Of a stretch of 64,000 nt of DNA, positions 37,827 to 47,435 are shown in pieces. This stretch comes from Candidatus Methylomirabilota bacterium. Lineage in GTDB: Bacteria; Methylomirabilota; Methylomirabilia; Methylomirabilales; Methylomirabilaceae. The notes below the pieces were generated by a model. That model did no database searches. It was not told the origin of the DNA and saw only the letters and a program-made list of their open reading frames with translations. Both the position numbers and the translations under genes were made by a program. The DNA is taken from NCBI GenBank assembly GCA_016207095.1, contig JACQQF010000027.1, positions 1 through 64,000 of the forward strand. Reading direction: 5' to 3'. How positions within the stretch are numbered: the first letter of the stretch is position 1; each line of letters opens with the position of its first letter.

Positions 37827-37925
37827 CTAGTGCCGTTCCAACTATTTGGGTAACAGAACATCTCTTGGCGATTAGCCGAAACGAGTTAGAACGGCATTAG
37901 CCGAAACGAGTTGGAACGGCACTAG
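37827..37925. mobile_element. MITE-like element bounded by CTAG with inverted ends TAGTGCCGTTCCAACT / AGTTGGAACGGCACTA
   Basis: 99 bp, perfect 16-bp terminal inverted repeat, internal 25-bp tandem duplication (TTAGCCGAAACGAGTTRGAACGGCA x2). Confidence 0.8.
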
Positions 37926-39304
37926 GAAGCCCTAATGCCGTACTTCTTTAGAAGGCGATGGATCGTCTTGCGGTCCACGCCGGCAGACTTTGCAGCCTGC
38001 GAGATATTCCCGTCGTGACGCTTCAGGAGCTGAACCAGGTACTCTCGCTCAAAAGAGGCCGCCCACTCCTCTTTCGCCCGCTTCAGCGGCAGATCCCTGG
38101 GCGAGATAGGTGAGACAGTCCCCATCCTTGTGTGGATATGCTCCGGCAGGTCTTCCGGGCGCAATAACTCATGCTCGGTCAGCACAACCGCCCGCTCGAT
38201 GACATTCTGCAGCTCACGGACATTTCCGGGCCAGTGGTACTCCCCGAGCAACTGCATCGCCTCCGGAACGATCCCCTTGACCTCCTTCCCACTGCTGGCC
38301 ACGTACTTCTCGATGTAGTGGTGAGCGATCAATGGGATATCCCCCTTGCGGTCGCGCAAGGGCGGGAGCGGGATGGAGATCACATTCAGCCGATAGTAGA
38401 GGTCCTCCCGAAACTCGCCCTTTGCGACTGCTTGCGCCAGGTCGCGGTTCGTGGCGGAGATGACCCGCACGTCCACCTCGATGGTCCGGTTCGACCCGAC
38501 CCGCCGCACCTCCCGTTCCTGGAGGACGCGAAGGAGCTTGGCCTGAAGATTCATGCCGACATCGCCTACCTCGTCCAGGAAGATGGTCCCGCCGCTCGCG
38601 AATTCGAACAGGCCAGGGCGCGTAGCCTGCGCTCCTGTGAAGGCACCTTTCTCATGACCAAATAGCTCGCTCTCAAGTAGATTTTCGGGAAGAGAGGCGC
38701 AATCGACCGGGATAAAGGGCTTCGATGCCCTGCGGCTGTTGACGTGGAGGCTCCGCGCGATCAGCTCCTTTCCGGTCCCGGTCTCGCCAACGATCAGAAT
38801 GTTGGCCTCACTCTTGGCGACCTTCTTGATCGTCTCGAAGACCTGAAGCATCGGCAAACTCCTGCCGATGATCTTATCGAACCGGTAGGTTTCGGTGAGC
38901 TGCTCCAGGAGTCGTCGGTTCTCTTCCCGAAGCCGACGTTGCTCCAGCGCCCGTTCAATGCAGACCCTGAGCTGGTCGCCAGAGAATGGCTTGGGCAGGT
39001 AATCGAACGCGCCCTCCTTCACGGCCTCCACAGCGGTCTCGATGGTGGCGAACGCGGTAATCAGGATGACCGTGGCCGAGGGATCAATGGCGCGGATAGC
39101 CCGCAAGACCCCCAGCCCGTCGAGGCCCGGCATCCGTAGGTCGGTGAGCACCAAGTCGGGCCTCTCTCGCTCGAACATCGTGGGGGCCTTGGTGCTGTCA
39201 GCCTCCGTCACCACCAGGTAGCCAAGGTGTGACAGCAATCGAGCGCAGCTCTCCAACATGTCCAGTTCATCATCGATCACGAGGACCCGGGCCGACTTTG
39301 GCAT
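37922..39304 (-). CDS. Sigma54-dependent NtrC-family response regulator
   Basis: Receiver domain, [15 protein letters not shown] Walker [14 protein letters not shown] (GAFTGA sigma54 contact motif), Fis-type HTH C-terminus. Confidence 0.96.
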   Translation of the reverse strand: MPKSARVLVIDDELDMLESCARLLSHLGYLVVTEADSTKAPTMFERERPDLVLTDLRMPGLDGLGVLRAIRAIDPSATVILITAFATIETAVEAVKEGAFDYLPKPFSGDQLRVCIERALEQRRLREENRRLLEQLTETYRFDKIIGRSLPMLQVFETIKKVAKSEANILIVGETGTGKELIARSLHVNSRRASKPFIPVDCASLPENLLESELFGHEKGAFTGAQATRPGLFEFASGGTIFLDEVGDVGMNLQAKLLRVLQEREVRRVGSNRTIEVDVRVISATNRDLAQAVAKGEFREDLYYRLNVISIPLPPLRDRKGDIPLIAHHYIEKYVASSGKEVKGIVPEAMQLLGEYHWPGNVRELQNVIERAVVLTEHELLRPEDLPEHIHTRMGTVSPISPRDLPLKRAKEEWAASFEREYLVQLLKRHDGNISQAAKSAGVDRKTIHRLLKKYGIRAS

Positions 39305-39323
39305 CGCGTGATCTCTCCAGTCG

Positions 39324-41105
39324 CTACCGATCGGCTACCGGCAAGCCGATCGTAAACGTGGTGCCCTTTCCCACTTCGCTCTCGACCTCCAGGGTCCCCC
39401 CATGCTCCTTGATGATCCCATAGCTGATCGATAGGCCAAGCCCGGTCCCGCCCGCCTTGGTGGTGAAAAACGGATCGAAGATCCGCTCTGCCAGCTCAGC
39501 CGGGATCCCCTTCCCGGTGTCGGCAATCACGATCTGGACGCGGGCGCCGTCCGGGCTCATCCGGCTCTCCACGCGGAGCCGATCGCCAACCGTCATCGCG
39601 TCCCTGGCATTGGTGATCAGATTCAGCAGGACTTGCTCCAGATGGTTTGGGCTCCCCATCACCTTCGGCAGATCGGAGGCGAGACACCGCTCCAGGGCAA
39701 TCTGCTCCCTTAGGAGCTGCTTCTCGATCAGCAGGAGCGTCTCCTCGACGACCTGGTTTGCGTCCACCGGCACCAGACGCCAGGTGGTCTGGCGAGAGAA
39801 GGACAGCAGCCCTTGAGCAATCCGAGCCGCCCGATGGGCATGTTTATCGATCACCTTCAGGTCATCGAGAAGCTGCTTGGGGATGTCCTTGCCTTCAGCT
39901 TCCATCAAGGCCACCTCGACTCGCGAGGTGATGATCCCGAGCGGGTTGTTGATCTCATGGGCGAGGCCGGCCGAAAGGGTTCCCAGGGCGGTCAGTTTCT
40001 CGGCCTGGCGCATCTGCCGCTCCAAGGCGACCCGGCTCGTCACATCCTCGATGACCAGCACCGCCCCCCGGAGGGTCCCGTTCGCGTCCCGCAAGGAGTA
40101 GCCGTCAATATTAACAGTGATCTTTCCCTCCTTCTGGGTGTGATGCTCCAACTCGCGCAAGTGCATCGCGTTCGATTCCCCAAGGAGCAGCCCGCGCAGG
40201 GTCTCCGTCACCCCTTCTTGCTCAAGCGCGGGCAACACCTCCGTTAGTTGGCGTCCGATAGCCTCTGCCGATCTGATACCATTCCGGCTCTCTACGACCC
40301 GATTCCACGCGCTGACACGCCCCTGGCGGTCCACGGCGATGATCCCGTTGGTGATGCTCGACATGATGTTCTCCAGGTGCTCCTGGAGATCGCGCTGCTG
40401 CGCGTACGCCTCCTCCAAACGGGCCGACTTTTCCCTCATCTCACGATTGACCGCCTCCAGCTCGCGCCGCCTCCGCCATTCTCGCTCCGACAGGACACCC
40501 AGTGAGACAACCACCAGGGCCATGAACCCGAGGCGCAAGGAAACGACGCTGGCAGACGTGGGCTGCCACGTCGGCCAAACAATGATCACGTAGAGGATGC
40601 AGAGGGACAGCAGCACTCCGATGCCGCGCCTGATGCCATAATAGAAGGCCTGTATGGCAGCGATGAGGTAGAGGGCTGGGATAAATGGACTTTCGACCCC
40701 CCCCGTGACCCGAATCAGCGCGAAGGCAAATGCGAGATCTATCGCCAGCACCAAGGGGCTAAACCGCAATACCCTGCCTTGCCACCGAGCAATCAAGCAG
40801 TACAAGAGAAGGCTGTAGGCAGAAAAAGCATGCAGCAAGAGGGCGATGATTCTTCGGTCCGCCGCAACGAGAGGGAGGAAAAAGAGCCAGCCATAACACC
40901 CGAGGATGACTGCAGCCCGAAGGGCGACGAAGTCGTAGATCGGGGAGGGCTGGTTCCCTCTCATCACAACCGCAAGAATCCCGTCGGTCATCTTCGTTAC
41001 AGCTTTTCTCAACTGGACAAGACGCTCCTGGAGATAACGTGACATCTTCACCAACCCGTTTTCACAATCGGCGCTATCAAGCATGGGCACTGTCGGTGTG
41101 ACCAA
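39324..41105 (-). CDS. PAS-domain sensor histidine kinase with N-terminal TM helices
   Basis: LAHEINNPLGIITSRVE H-box; N, G1, G2 boxes; multiple N-terminal TM segments. Confidence 0.93.
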   Translation of the reverse strand: MVTPTVPMLDSADCENGLVKMSRYLQERLVQLRKAVTKMTDGILAVVMRGNQPSPIYDFVALRAAVILGCYGWLFFLPLVAADRRIIALLLHAFSAYSLLLYCLIARWQGRVLRFSPLVLAIDLAFAFALIRVTGGVESPFIPALYLIAAIQAFYYGIRRGIGVLLSLCILYVIIVWPTWQPTSASVVSLRLGFMALVVVSLGVLSEREWRRRRELEAVNREMREKSARLEEAYAQQRDLQEHLENIMSSITNGIIAVDRQGRVSAWNRVVESRNGIRSAEAIGRQLTEVLPALEQEGVTETLRGLLLGESNAMHLRELEHHTQKEGKITVNIDGYSLRDANGTLRGAVLVIEDVTSRVALERQMRQAEKLTALGTLSAGLAHEINNPLGIITSRVEVALMEAEGKDIPKQLLDDLKVIDKHAHRAARIAQGLLSFSRQTTWRLVPVDANQVVEETLLLIEKQLLREQIALERCLASDLPKVMGSPNHLEQVLLNLITNARDAMTVGDRLRVESRMSPDGARVQIVIADTGKGIPAELAERIFDPFFTTKAGGTGLGLSISYGIIKEHGGTLEVESEVGKGTTFTIGLPVADR

Positions 41106-41238
41106 AGGTCTGGCCTAGGCTGCAAGAGCTCCAACGGTCTCAAAAGATTACCTAGGACGGTTGGACGCATAACGGCGAATGATGCCAACCCCATCGTCAA
41201 GACGTGACATGTTTCCGTGAACGGATACAGATAAAGAT

Positions 41239-41333
41239 TGGCGGAGGCGTGTGGGGGTCGAACCCACCAACCCGTTATTAGCGGGTTCGCTGGTTTTGAA
41301 GACCAGGAGGGCCACCGGGCCCATTCCGCCTCC
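41239..41333 (-). tRNA. selC: tRNA-Sec (anticodon TCA), CCA encoded
   Basis: Minus strand GGAGGCGGAATGGGCCCGGTGGCCCTCCTGGTCTTCAAAACCAGCGAACCCGCTAATAACGGGTTGGTGGGTTCGACCCCCACACGCCTCCGCCA; anticodon stem CTGGT-CTTCAAA-ACCAG, long variable arm AACCCG/CGGGTT, T arm GTGGGTTCGACCCCCAC. Confidence 0.9.
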
Positions 41334-41518
41334 GAACCCTCTCAGAATAGCGAAGAGAACAAGATGCTGTCCAGCTATTTCCGGCGGCTAGAAGCGGCGT
41401 TGTCATCTGGCTTGGTTTTTGATACGATCCGCATGTAGGGGCATTTATTCGTCGAGATCGCAAGGGCACTATGGTCAAGAGAAGCAGTACACCTTAACTC
41501 CACCTGCAGGAGGGAGCC

Positions 41519-41944
41519 ATGAAGCGAACACCGATTTTGATCAGCTTGGCCTTGGTAGCCGGCATTGTGGTGGGATGCATCGGGACCCAGATCCTGGCCG
41601 ACAAAGACGAGCTGGTAAGGGGCAAGGAGCTCCAGCGAACGGCACTCGCGGGAGCCAAAGGGAGGGAAGTGGTCTTGGTCCTGCGGGAGCTGCCGCCGGG
41701 GAAGGAGAGCGGGAAGCACACTCAGTCCGGGACCGAGGTGGCCTATATCCTCGAAGGCTCCGTGATTTTCGAGATGCAGGGGAAACCGCCGGTCACCTTG
41801 AGGCAGGGGGATTCCTTTCAGACGGGGCCGCGCCAGATTCACAATGTGAAGAACGCCAGCACGACCGCTCCGGTCAAGGTCTTGGTGTTCTACATGGTCG
41901 AGAAGGGCAAGGCACTCTCCGACTTCTCGACTCCGGCGAAGTAA
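41519..41944 (+). CDS. Cupin-domain protein with N-terminal TM/lipoprotein-like segment
   Basis: GTEVAYILEGSVIFEMQGKPPVTLRQGDSFQTGPRQIHNVKN; GGAGGGAGCC before ATG. Confidence 0.85.
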   Translation: MKRTPILISLALVAGIVVGCIGTQILADKDELVRGKELQRTALAGAKGREVVLVLRELPPGKESGKHTQSGTEVAYILEGSVIFEMQGKPPVTLRQGDSFQTGPRQIHNVKNASTTAPVKVLVFYMVEKGKALSDFSTPAK

Positions 41945-42035
41945 GAGGAAAAAAGAGGCCGGGAGAGTCCTCTGGACCGGTCCTGGGTCTTGGAACCGCT
42001 GGCGCCACCCTGTCCGCTTCCAATCCCGCAGTCGT

Positions 42036-42275
42036 CTATGCCCTGCGTCGCACCTTCTGCTGCTGGGCCCGTTGGGTAGTGGCGATCCAGCGCTCGATCG
42101 CGTCTTTCTTGAATCGCCAGACATTGCCCAACTTCCAGGCCGGAAGCGTCCCATCCCGGGCCATCCGGTAGACGGTGGATCTGTTGATCCGGAGGTAGCG
42201 CGCCACCTCCGCAAGGGTCATGACTGTCGGCCGCCGCTCCTGCATGATATCCTCCCGCGTTCGCCGCCGACGCAA
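42036..42275 (-). CDS. Excisionase-family helix-turn-helix DNA-binding protein
   Basis: VMTLAEVARYLRINRSTVYRMARDGTLPAWKLGNVWRFKKDAIERWI. Confidence 0.85.
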   Translation of the reverse strand: MRRRRTREDIMQERRPTVMTLAEVARYLRINRSTVYRMARDGTLPAWKLGNVWRFKKDAIERWIATTQRAQQQKVRRRA

Positions 42276-42569
42276 TCGTGGCCCCCTGGTTGCAGCAGCA
42301 CGTCGCCAATGTCGGCTTCACTTTTTATCTTACTAAATGTGTCCCCTGGTTGCCTAGCGTAGCAAACTCTATGTAATTGTGGTTAACATTGTCAAGTATT
42401 TTTTCACGAGGTTCAGATCCCCAGGTATGCGGGACACCCGGGATCCTACGCAGCGTGCGGCGCCGCCTGCCGCCCCTGCCCCACGCCGCACGGCTGTGGC
42501 CGAGCCATCTCCCCTGAACGCGCCCTTCTCGTACGCGCCTCCTCGGCGTCCCTCCCTGCGACGTTTCTC

Positions 42570-42597
42570 TTGACAGAGGGACAAAGACCGTTATCCT
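42570..42597 (+). promoter_or_regulatory. Sigma70-type promoter of the egt cluster
   Basis: TTGACA-N16-TATCCT about 60 bp upstream of egtB. Confidence 0.6.
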
Positions 42598-42655
42598 GAG
42601 GATACGCCAGGGGCTCGGGGCGCGCCACGGGAGCAAGAGAGGAGGAGTGTGAGAG

Positions 42656-43990
42656 GTGCCAGTCAGAGTCGTGAAGAGCGCTGTCGCAGATGTGGCGCAC
42701 ACGTTGACCGATGCCCGCGCCAGAACGCTCGCTCTCATTGCAGATCTAACCGACGAGCAACTGATCGGTCCGCGCATCCCGATAGTGAACCCTCTGCTGT
42801 GGGAGATCGGACATCTTGCCTGGTTCCAGGAGCACTGGGTTCTGCGTCGCGTTGGAGGTGGTCAGCCGCTCTTGAAGGATGCGGATAGCCTGTACGACTC
42901 CGCCCGAGTCGCACACGACGACCGCTGGACACTGCCACTGCCTTCTCGGATTGATACACTGAGATACATGGAACAGGTTTTGGAGCGCATTCTGGATCGC
43001 CTCGCTCATATCCAGTTGAATGAAGAGGAGATCTATTTTCACCACTTGGCGACGTTTCACGAGGACATGCACGGCGAGGCGTTCACGTACACACGCCAAA
43101 CCCTCGGATACCCTCCTCCCCCCTTGGGGACTCCCGACGCGGGTGAATGTTCGGTCGCTCACGAAAGCGGCGGACCTTGCCCAGGAGATGTGGAAATACC
43201 TGGAGGCATCTACATGCTGGGCGGAACTCCGGACTTGCCCTTCGTGTTCGATAACGAGAAATGGGCACATCCAGTGCATGTTCGGCCGTTCCGGATAGCC
43301 CGGGCACCGGTGACCAATGCCGACTTTGCCGGGTTCGTGGATGACGGCGGCTATCAACGGCCGGAGCTGTGGAGTGAATCGGGTTGGGCCTGGCGGGATC
43401 GGACAAACGCGAAGCATCCTGTCTACTGGCAGCGCGGTCTTGGAACAGGCTGGCTGCGCCGTAGGTATGACCATGTCGCGCCGATTGAGGCGCACCTTCC
43501 CGTGATCCACGTTAACTGGTATGAGGCCCAAGCGTACTGCCGCTGGGCTGATCGCCGGCTGCCTACCGAGGCCGAGTGGGAGATGGCCGCCTCCTCGGAA
43601 CCGACCTCCGGCAGGCAGGCGCGTCCCATGCAGAAACGCCGATTCCCTTGGGGCAACGATCTGCCTGCCCCTGGGCGGGCACATCTCGACACCCGTACGG
43701 TTGGATGCATTCCGGTAAACCTGCTGGCGGGCGGCGACAGTGCCTTTGGCTGCCGACAAATGATCGGAAATGCGTGGGAGTGGACCGCGGACGATTTCGA
43801 GCCTTTCCCCGGCTTCACAATCGACCCGTACAAGGAGTACTCCGCGCCATGGTTCGGAGGAACCCACAAGGTCCTGCGCGGCGGTGCATTTGCCACCCGC
43901 TCACGCCTGATCCGCAACTCCCATCGGAACTTTTACACGCCAGACCGCCGTGACGTGTTGGCCGGCTTCCGCACCTGCAGCCTCGAATAA
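42656..43990 (+). CDS. egtB: EgtB-family sulfoxide synthase (DinB_2 + FGE-sulfatase domains)
   Basis: WEIGHLAWFQEHW, HEDMHGEAFTYTRQTLGYP iron-ligand region, C-terminal FGE domain (RLPTEAEWEMAA, GNAWEWTADDFEPFPGF, LRGGAFATRSRLIRNSHRNFY); next to egtD. Confidence 0.88.
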   Translation: MPVRVVKSAVADVAHTLTDARARTLALIADLTDEQLIGPRIPIVNPLLWEIGHLAWFQEHWVLRRVGGGQPLLKDADSLYDSARVAHDDRWTLPLPSRIDTLRYMEQVLERILDRLAHIQLNEEEIYFHHLATFHEDMHGEAFTYTRQTLGYPPPPLGTPDAGECSVAHESGGPCPGDVEIPGGIYMLGGTPDLPFVFDNEKWAHPVHVRPFRIARAPVTNADFAGFVDDGGYQRPELWSESGWAWRDRTNAKHPVYWQRGLGTGWLRRRYDHVAPIEAHLPVIHVNWYEAQAYCRWADRRLPTEAEWEMAASSEPTSGRQARPMQKRRFPWGNDLPAPGRAHLDTRTVGCIPVNLLAGGDSAFGCRQMIGNAWEWTADDFEPFPGFTIDPYKEYSAPWFGGTHKVLRGGAFATRSRLIRNSHRNFYTPDRRDVLAGFRTCSLE

Positions 43991-44043
43991 CGGATTAGGC
44001 CGTCTTGCCGGCTATCGCAGTATCCCAAGCAATGTGAGGTGAC

Positions 44044-45027
44044 ATGTCCGGATTGAGTAACGAAGTCCGGTACGTCAGCATTACCCTGAGGAGTGCTCAA
44101 GAGAATCTGGGCTTCGATGTCCAGCAGACACTCACGGCTCCCATCAAGTCGCTTCCGTGCAAATACTTCTACGACCAGCGAGGCATGGCACTGTTCGAGC
44201 AGATCTGTAGCCTGCCCGAGTATTACCTGACACGAGTCGAGACGGCCATCCTGAAGAACCGGGCCGCCCAAATCATCGAACGCTGCCCCACGGACCTGAG
44301 CCTCGTCGAATTGGGCAGCGGCAGCTCCACAAAGATCCGATTCTTGATCGAAGCGTGCCTCGCCCGGCAGCAGGAACTCGCCTACTATGCCATTGACATC
44401 TCGCCGGGCGGCTTGGAGAACGGGCTTCGACAACTACTACAGGAATACCCGCAACTTCGGGTTGTGGGCTTGGTAGGAGAATTTGCGGATGGGCTGAGCT
44501 ACCTCTCCACGCACGCAGGTCAGCCTCGGTTGGTCGCGTTTCTGGGATCCACAGTCGGCAACTTTGCTGAGGATGAGATCGCGCGATTTTTCACCATGCT
44601 CCGCCAGGAGTTGCGACCCGAGGACCGGCTACTCTTGGGGGTTGACCTGCTCAAGGCTCCCGTCGTGCTCGAGGCGGCCTACGACGATTCCCAGGGCATC
44701 ACGGCACAGTTCAATCTGAACATTCTCGCGCGTCTCAATCGGGAATTATCCGCGGACTTCGACCTGGCGGCGTTTCGGCATCGAGCGGTGCTCAATCGCG
44801 AGCGCAGCCGTATAGAGATGCACCTGGTTAGTGTACGCGATCAACGTGTGAGGATCGGCGATCTGGGACTGAACATCGATTTTCGTCAGGGTGAGAGCAT
44901 CCACACGGAAAACTGCTACAAGTATTCCCCGGCGCGGATGGAGTCACTGCTGGCTGACCACGGATTCCACGTCCTCTGTCGCTTTACCGATCCCCACGAC
45001 CAGTTTTGCCTCTTCTTGGTCTCCTGA
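44044..45027 (+). CDS. egtD: L-histidine N(alpha)-methyltransferase
   Basis: LPCKYFYDQRGMALFEQICSLPEYYLTRVE, LVELGSGSSTKIRFLIEA. Confidence 0.93.
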   Translation: MSGLSNEVRYVSITLRSAQENLGFDVQQTLTAPIKSLPCKYFYDQRGMALFEQICSLPEYYLTRVETAILKNRAAQIIERCPTDLSLVELGSGSSTKIRFLIEACLARQQELAYYAIDISPGGLENGLRQLLQEYPQLRVVGLVGEFADGLSYLSTHAGQPRLVAFLGSTVGNFAEDEIARFFTMLRQELRPEDRLLLGVDLLKAPVVLEAAYDDSQGITAQFNLNILARLNRELSADFDLAAFRHRAVLNRERSRIEMHLVSVRDQRVRIGDLGLNIDFRQGESIHTENCYKYSPARMESLLADHGFHVLCRFTDPHDQFCLFLVS

Positions 45028-45106
45028 CCTCGCGTATCTGTTGAACCCGTGATCCGTTCCTCTCTCCTCACTGACACCAGCCCGCAAGTCGTGGTAAGGT
45101 GAGACC

Positions 45107-45868
45107 ATGGCAGCGTCGATTGAATTCGAGCACGTGCAATACAGGCTGCCCAGCGGCGTCGCGGTCCTTGACGACGTCAGCTTCACCGTGGAGCCCGGCG
45201 ACGTGCTCGTCCTGGTCGGTCGGAGCGGGGTCGGCAAGACAACCATCCTCCGGTTGATCAATCACCTCCTCCTGCCGAGCACGGGTGAGATCCGGGTCGA
45301 GGGACGCGCAACGACGGCGTGGGATCCGATCGCACTCCGCCGGCGAACCGGCTACGTGCTCCAGGAGGTGGGGCTCTTTCCGCACATGACCGTCGGCCGC
45401 AACATTGCGGTCGTCCCTCATCTGGAAGGATGGCCGGAGGCCCGCATTCGCGCACGCTGTGGCGAACTTCTGGAACTCGTCGGACTCGATCCCGTCAGTT
45501 ACAAAGGACGGTTCCCCCACGAGCTCTCAGGAGGACAGCGCCAGCGTGTCGGGGTCGCGAGGGCCCTTGCCGCCGACCCGCCGGTGCTGCTGATGGATGA
45601 GCCATTCGGCGCGCTCGACCCGCTCACTCGGTCCGAATTGCACCGCGAGTTTCGGCGCATCCAGGGACAGCTCCGCAAGACGGTCGTCATGGTGACTCAC
45701 GACATGGCTGAAGCCTTCGCGCTCGCAACCAGGCTTGGTGTGCTGGATCAAGGGCGCCTGGTGGCGCTCGACACGCCGGACGCAATCGCGCGGGCCGGCG
45801 ATCCGCGAATCCGGATGTTCCTCGAGGCGTTGCCTCCGATTCCGGTCATTGCCCGTGAACCTGATTAA
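45107..45868 (+). CDS. ABC transporter ATP-binding protein (OpuCA/EgtV-like)
   Basis: GRSGVGKTTILRLIN Walker A, LSGGQRQRVGVARALAADPPVLLMDEP. Confidence 0.92.
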   Translation: MAASIEFEHVQYRLPSGVAVLDDVSFTVEPGDVLVLVGRSGVGKTTILRLINHLLLPSTGEIRVEGRATTAWDPIALRRRTGYVLQEVGLFPHMTVGRNIAVVPHLEGWPEARIRARCGELLELVGLDPVSYKGRFPHELSGGQRQRVGVARALAADPPVLLMDEPFGALDPLTRSELHREFRRIQGQLRKTVVMVTHDMAEAFALATRLGVLDQGRLVALDTPDAIARAGDPRIRMFLEALPPIPVIAREPD

Positions 45869-47393
45869 CTTCTGGCTCTCGCATCGCCCCGAGATGCTGG
45901 TCGCGCTCGCCCAGCATGTCGTACTGGTGCTGGCAGCGACCGCCACAGCCATTGCGATCGGCCTGCCGCTCGGGATCGTTGCGGCCCGGAAGCCTCGACT
46001 GGGTGCGCCGCTGCTGGCCTTCACCAACATCGTCCAGACGGTGCCCAGCCTGGCGATGTTTGGGTTTCTGGTGGCTGTGCCGCTTATCGGGGGTGTGGGC
46101 GCACGGAGCGCGCTCATTGTGCTCATCCTCTACGGATTGTTGCCGGTCATGCGCAACACGGTTGCCGGCATCCAGGGCATCGATCGGGCCGTTCGCAACG
46201 CAGGCGTCGCCATGGGCATGACGGCGCGGCAGTTGCTGCTGCAGGTGGAGCTGCCGCTGGCGATGCCGACGATCGTTGCGGGCGTGCGCGTCGCGGCGGT
46301 GGTCGGGGTGGGGGCCGCAACGATTGCCGCCGCGATCGGCGCCGGAGGACTGGGCGACTTTATCTTCCGGGGACTCTCGATGACCGACCCGACCGTGATC
46401 CTCGCCGGCGCGGTTCCGGCTGCGGTTCTCGCGCTCGCGGTTGACGCCGGGCTTGGGTGGCTTGAGCGCGTCCTCACGCCAGGGGCCGCCAGACACCGAC
46501 GCCTGACCTTCAGGGCTGCGGCCGCTGGTATTATTGCGCTGATGGTGGTCGTTGCCGGCGGCTTCGCCCTGTCAGGACGCTGGGGGACCCGCGTCATCAT
46601 CGGGTCGAAGAATTTCACGGAGCAGGTCATTCTCGGGGAGCTCCTGGCCCAGGCGGTCGAGCGGGCGACCGATCTTCGCGTCGATCGTCGCCTCAATCTC
46701 GGGGGAACGTTCATCTCCGAGGAGGCACTGCGCGCCGGCGCCATCGACGCCTACATCGAGTATACGGGAACGGCGCTGACCGCGATCTTTCATCAGCCGA
46801 CGTCCCGAGATCGTGCTGAGGTCTATTCACGCGTCGCCGCAGCGTACGCCGAGAGCGGCCGAACGGTTTTGCCACCCCTCGGCTTCAACAATACGTTTGC
46901 CATTCTGGTGCGGACCGCCGACGCGCGCCGGCTCGGCCTCAAGACGATCAGCGACGTGGTGCCTCACGCGCCGAAGTGGAAGGCCGCATTCGGGTACGAA
47001 TTTTTGGAGCGTGAGGACGGCTACAAGGGGCTGGTGCGCACCTACGGGTTGCGATTCGCCGAGCCGCCGCGCGTGATGGACCTGACCCTGATCTACCGTG
47101 CCCTCGCAAGCGGTGCCGTCGATCTGATCGCCGGCGACGCGACCCATGGGCTCATCAAGGGACTCGATCTCTTCATGCTCGAGGATAATCGTCGATACTT
47201 TCCGCCCTACGATGCGGTACCCGTCGTCCGGACCCAGACGCTGGCGGCGCACCCGGAGCTTCGGACAGCCATCGAGCGACTCGCCGGGAAGATATCCGAG
47301 GAGACGATGCGAGAGATGAATTACGACGTCGACGTTCGCCGCCGCGATGCGTCTGCCGTCGTGCGCGAGTTCCTCGACAGGTTGGGATCGTGA
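45855..47393 (+). CDS. ABC transporter permease fused to substrate-binding domain (EgtU/OpuCBC-like)
   Basis: N-terminal permease TM region followed by OpuC-type SBP (VIIGSKNFTEQVILGELLAQAVE); GTG start overlapping the ATPase stop. Confidence 0.85.
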   Translation: MNLINFWLSHRPEMLVALAQHVVLVLAATATAIAIGLPLGIVAARKPRLGAPLLAFTNIVQTVPSLAMFGFLVAVPLIGGVGARSALIVLILYGLLPVMRNTVAGIQGIDRAVRNAGVAMGMTARQLLLQVELPLAMPTIVAGVRVAAVVGVGAATIAAAIGAGGLGDFIFRGLSMTDPTVILAGAVPAAVLALAVDAGLGWLERVLTPGAARHRRLTFRAAAAGIIALMVVVAGGFALSGRWGTRVIIGSKNFTEQVILGELLAQAVERATDLRVDRRLNLGGTFISEEALRAGAIDAYIEYTGTALTAIFHQPTSRDRAEVYSRVAAAYAESGRTVLPPLGFNNTFAILVRTADARRLGLKTISDVVPHAPKWKAAFGYEFLEREDGYKGLVRTYGLRFAEPPRVMDLTLIYRALASGAVDLIAGDATHGLIKGLDLFMLEDNRRYFPPYDAVPVVRTQTLAAHPELRTAIERLAGKISEETMREMNYDVDVRRRDASAVVREFLDRLGS

Positions 47394-47435
47394 TCGCCGA
47401 AGGCATCGTCCACACATCCTTCAGATTGTAGGTGT

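Noticed and set aside
40990-41240. Sigma54-like TGGCATCATTCGCC upstream of the kinase
   Set aside because: GG-to-GC spacing is 2 bp short, so not a valid -24/-12 element.
41239-42275. Integrative element at tRNA-Sec (excisionase-like HTH nearby)
   Set aside because: No integrase, no repeated tRNA 3' end seen downstream, flanks look like ordinary chromosomal genes.
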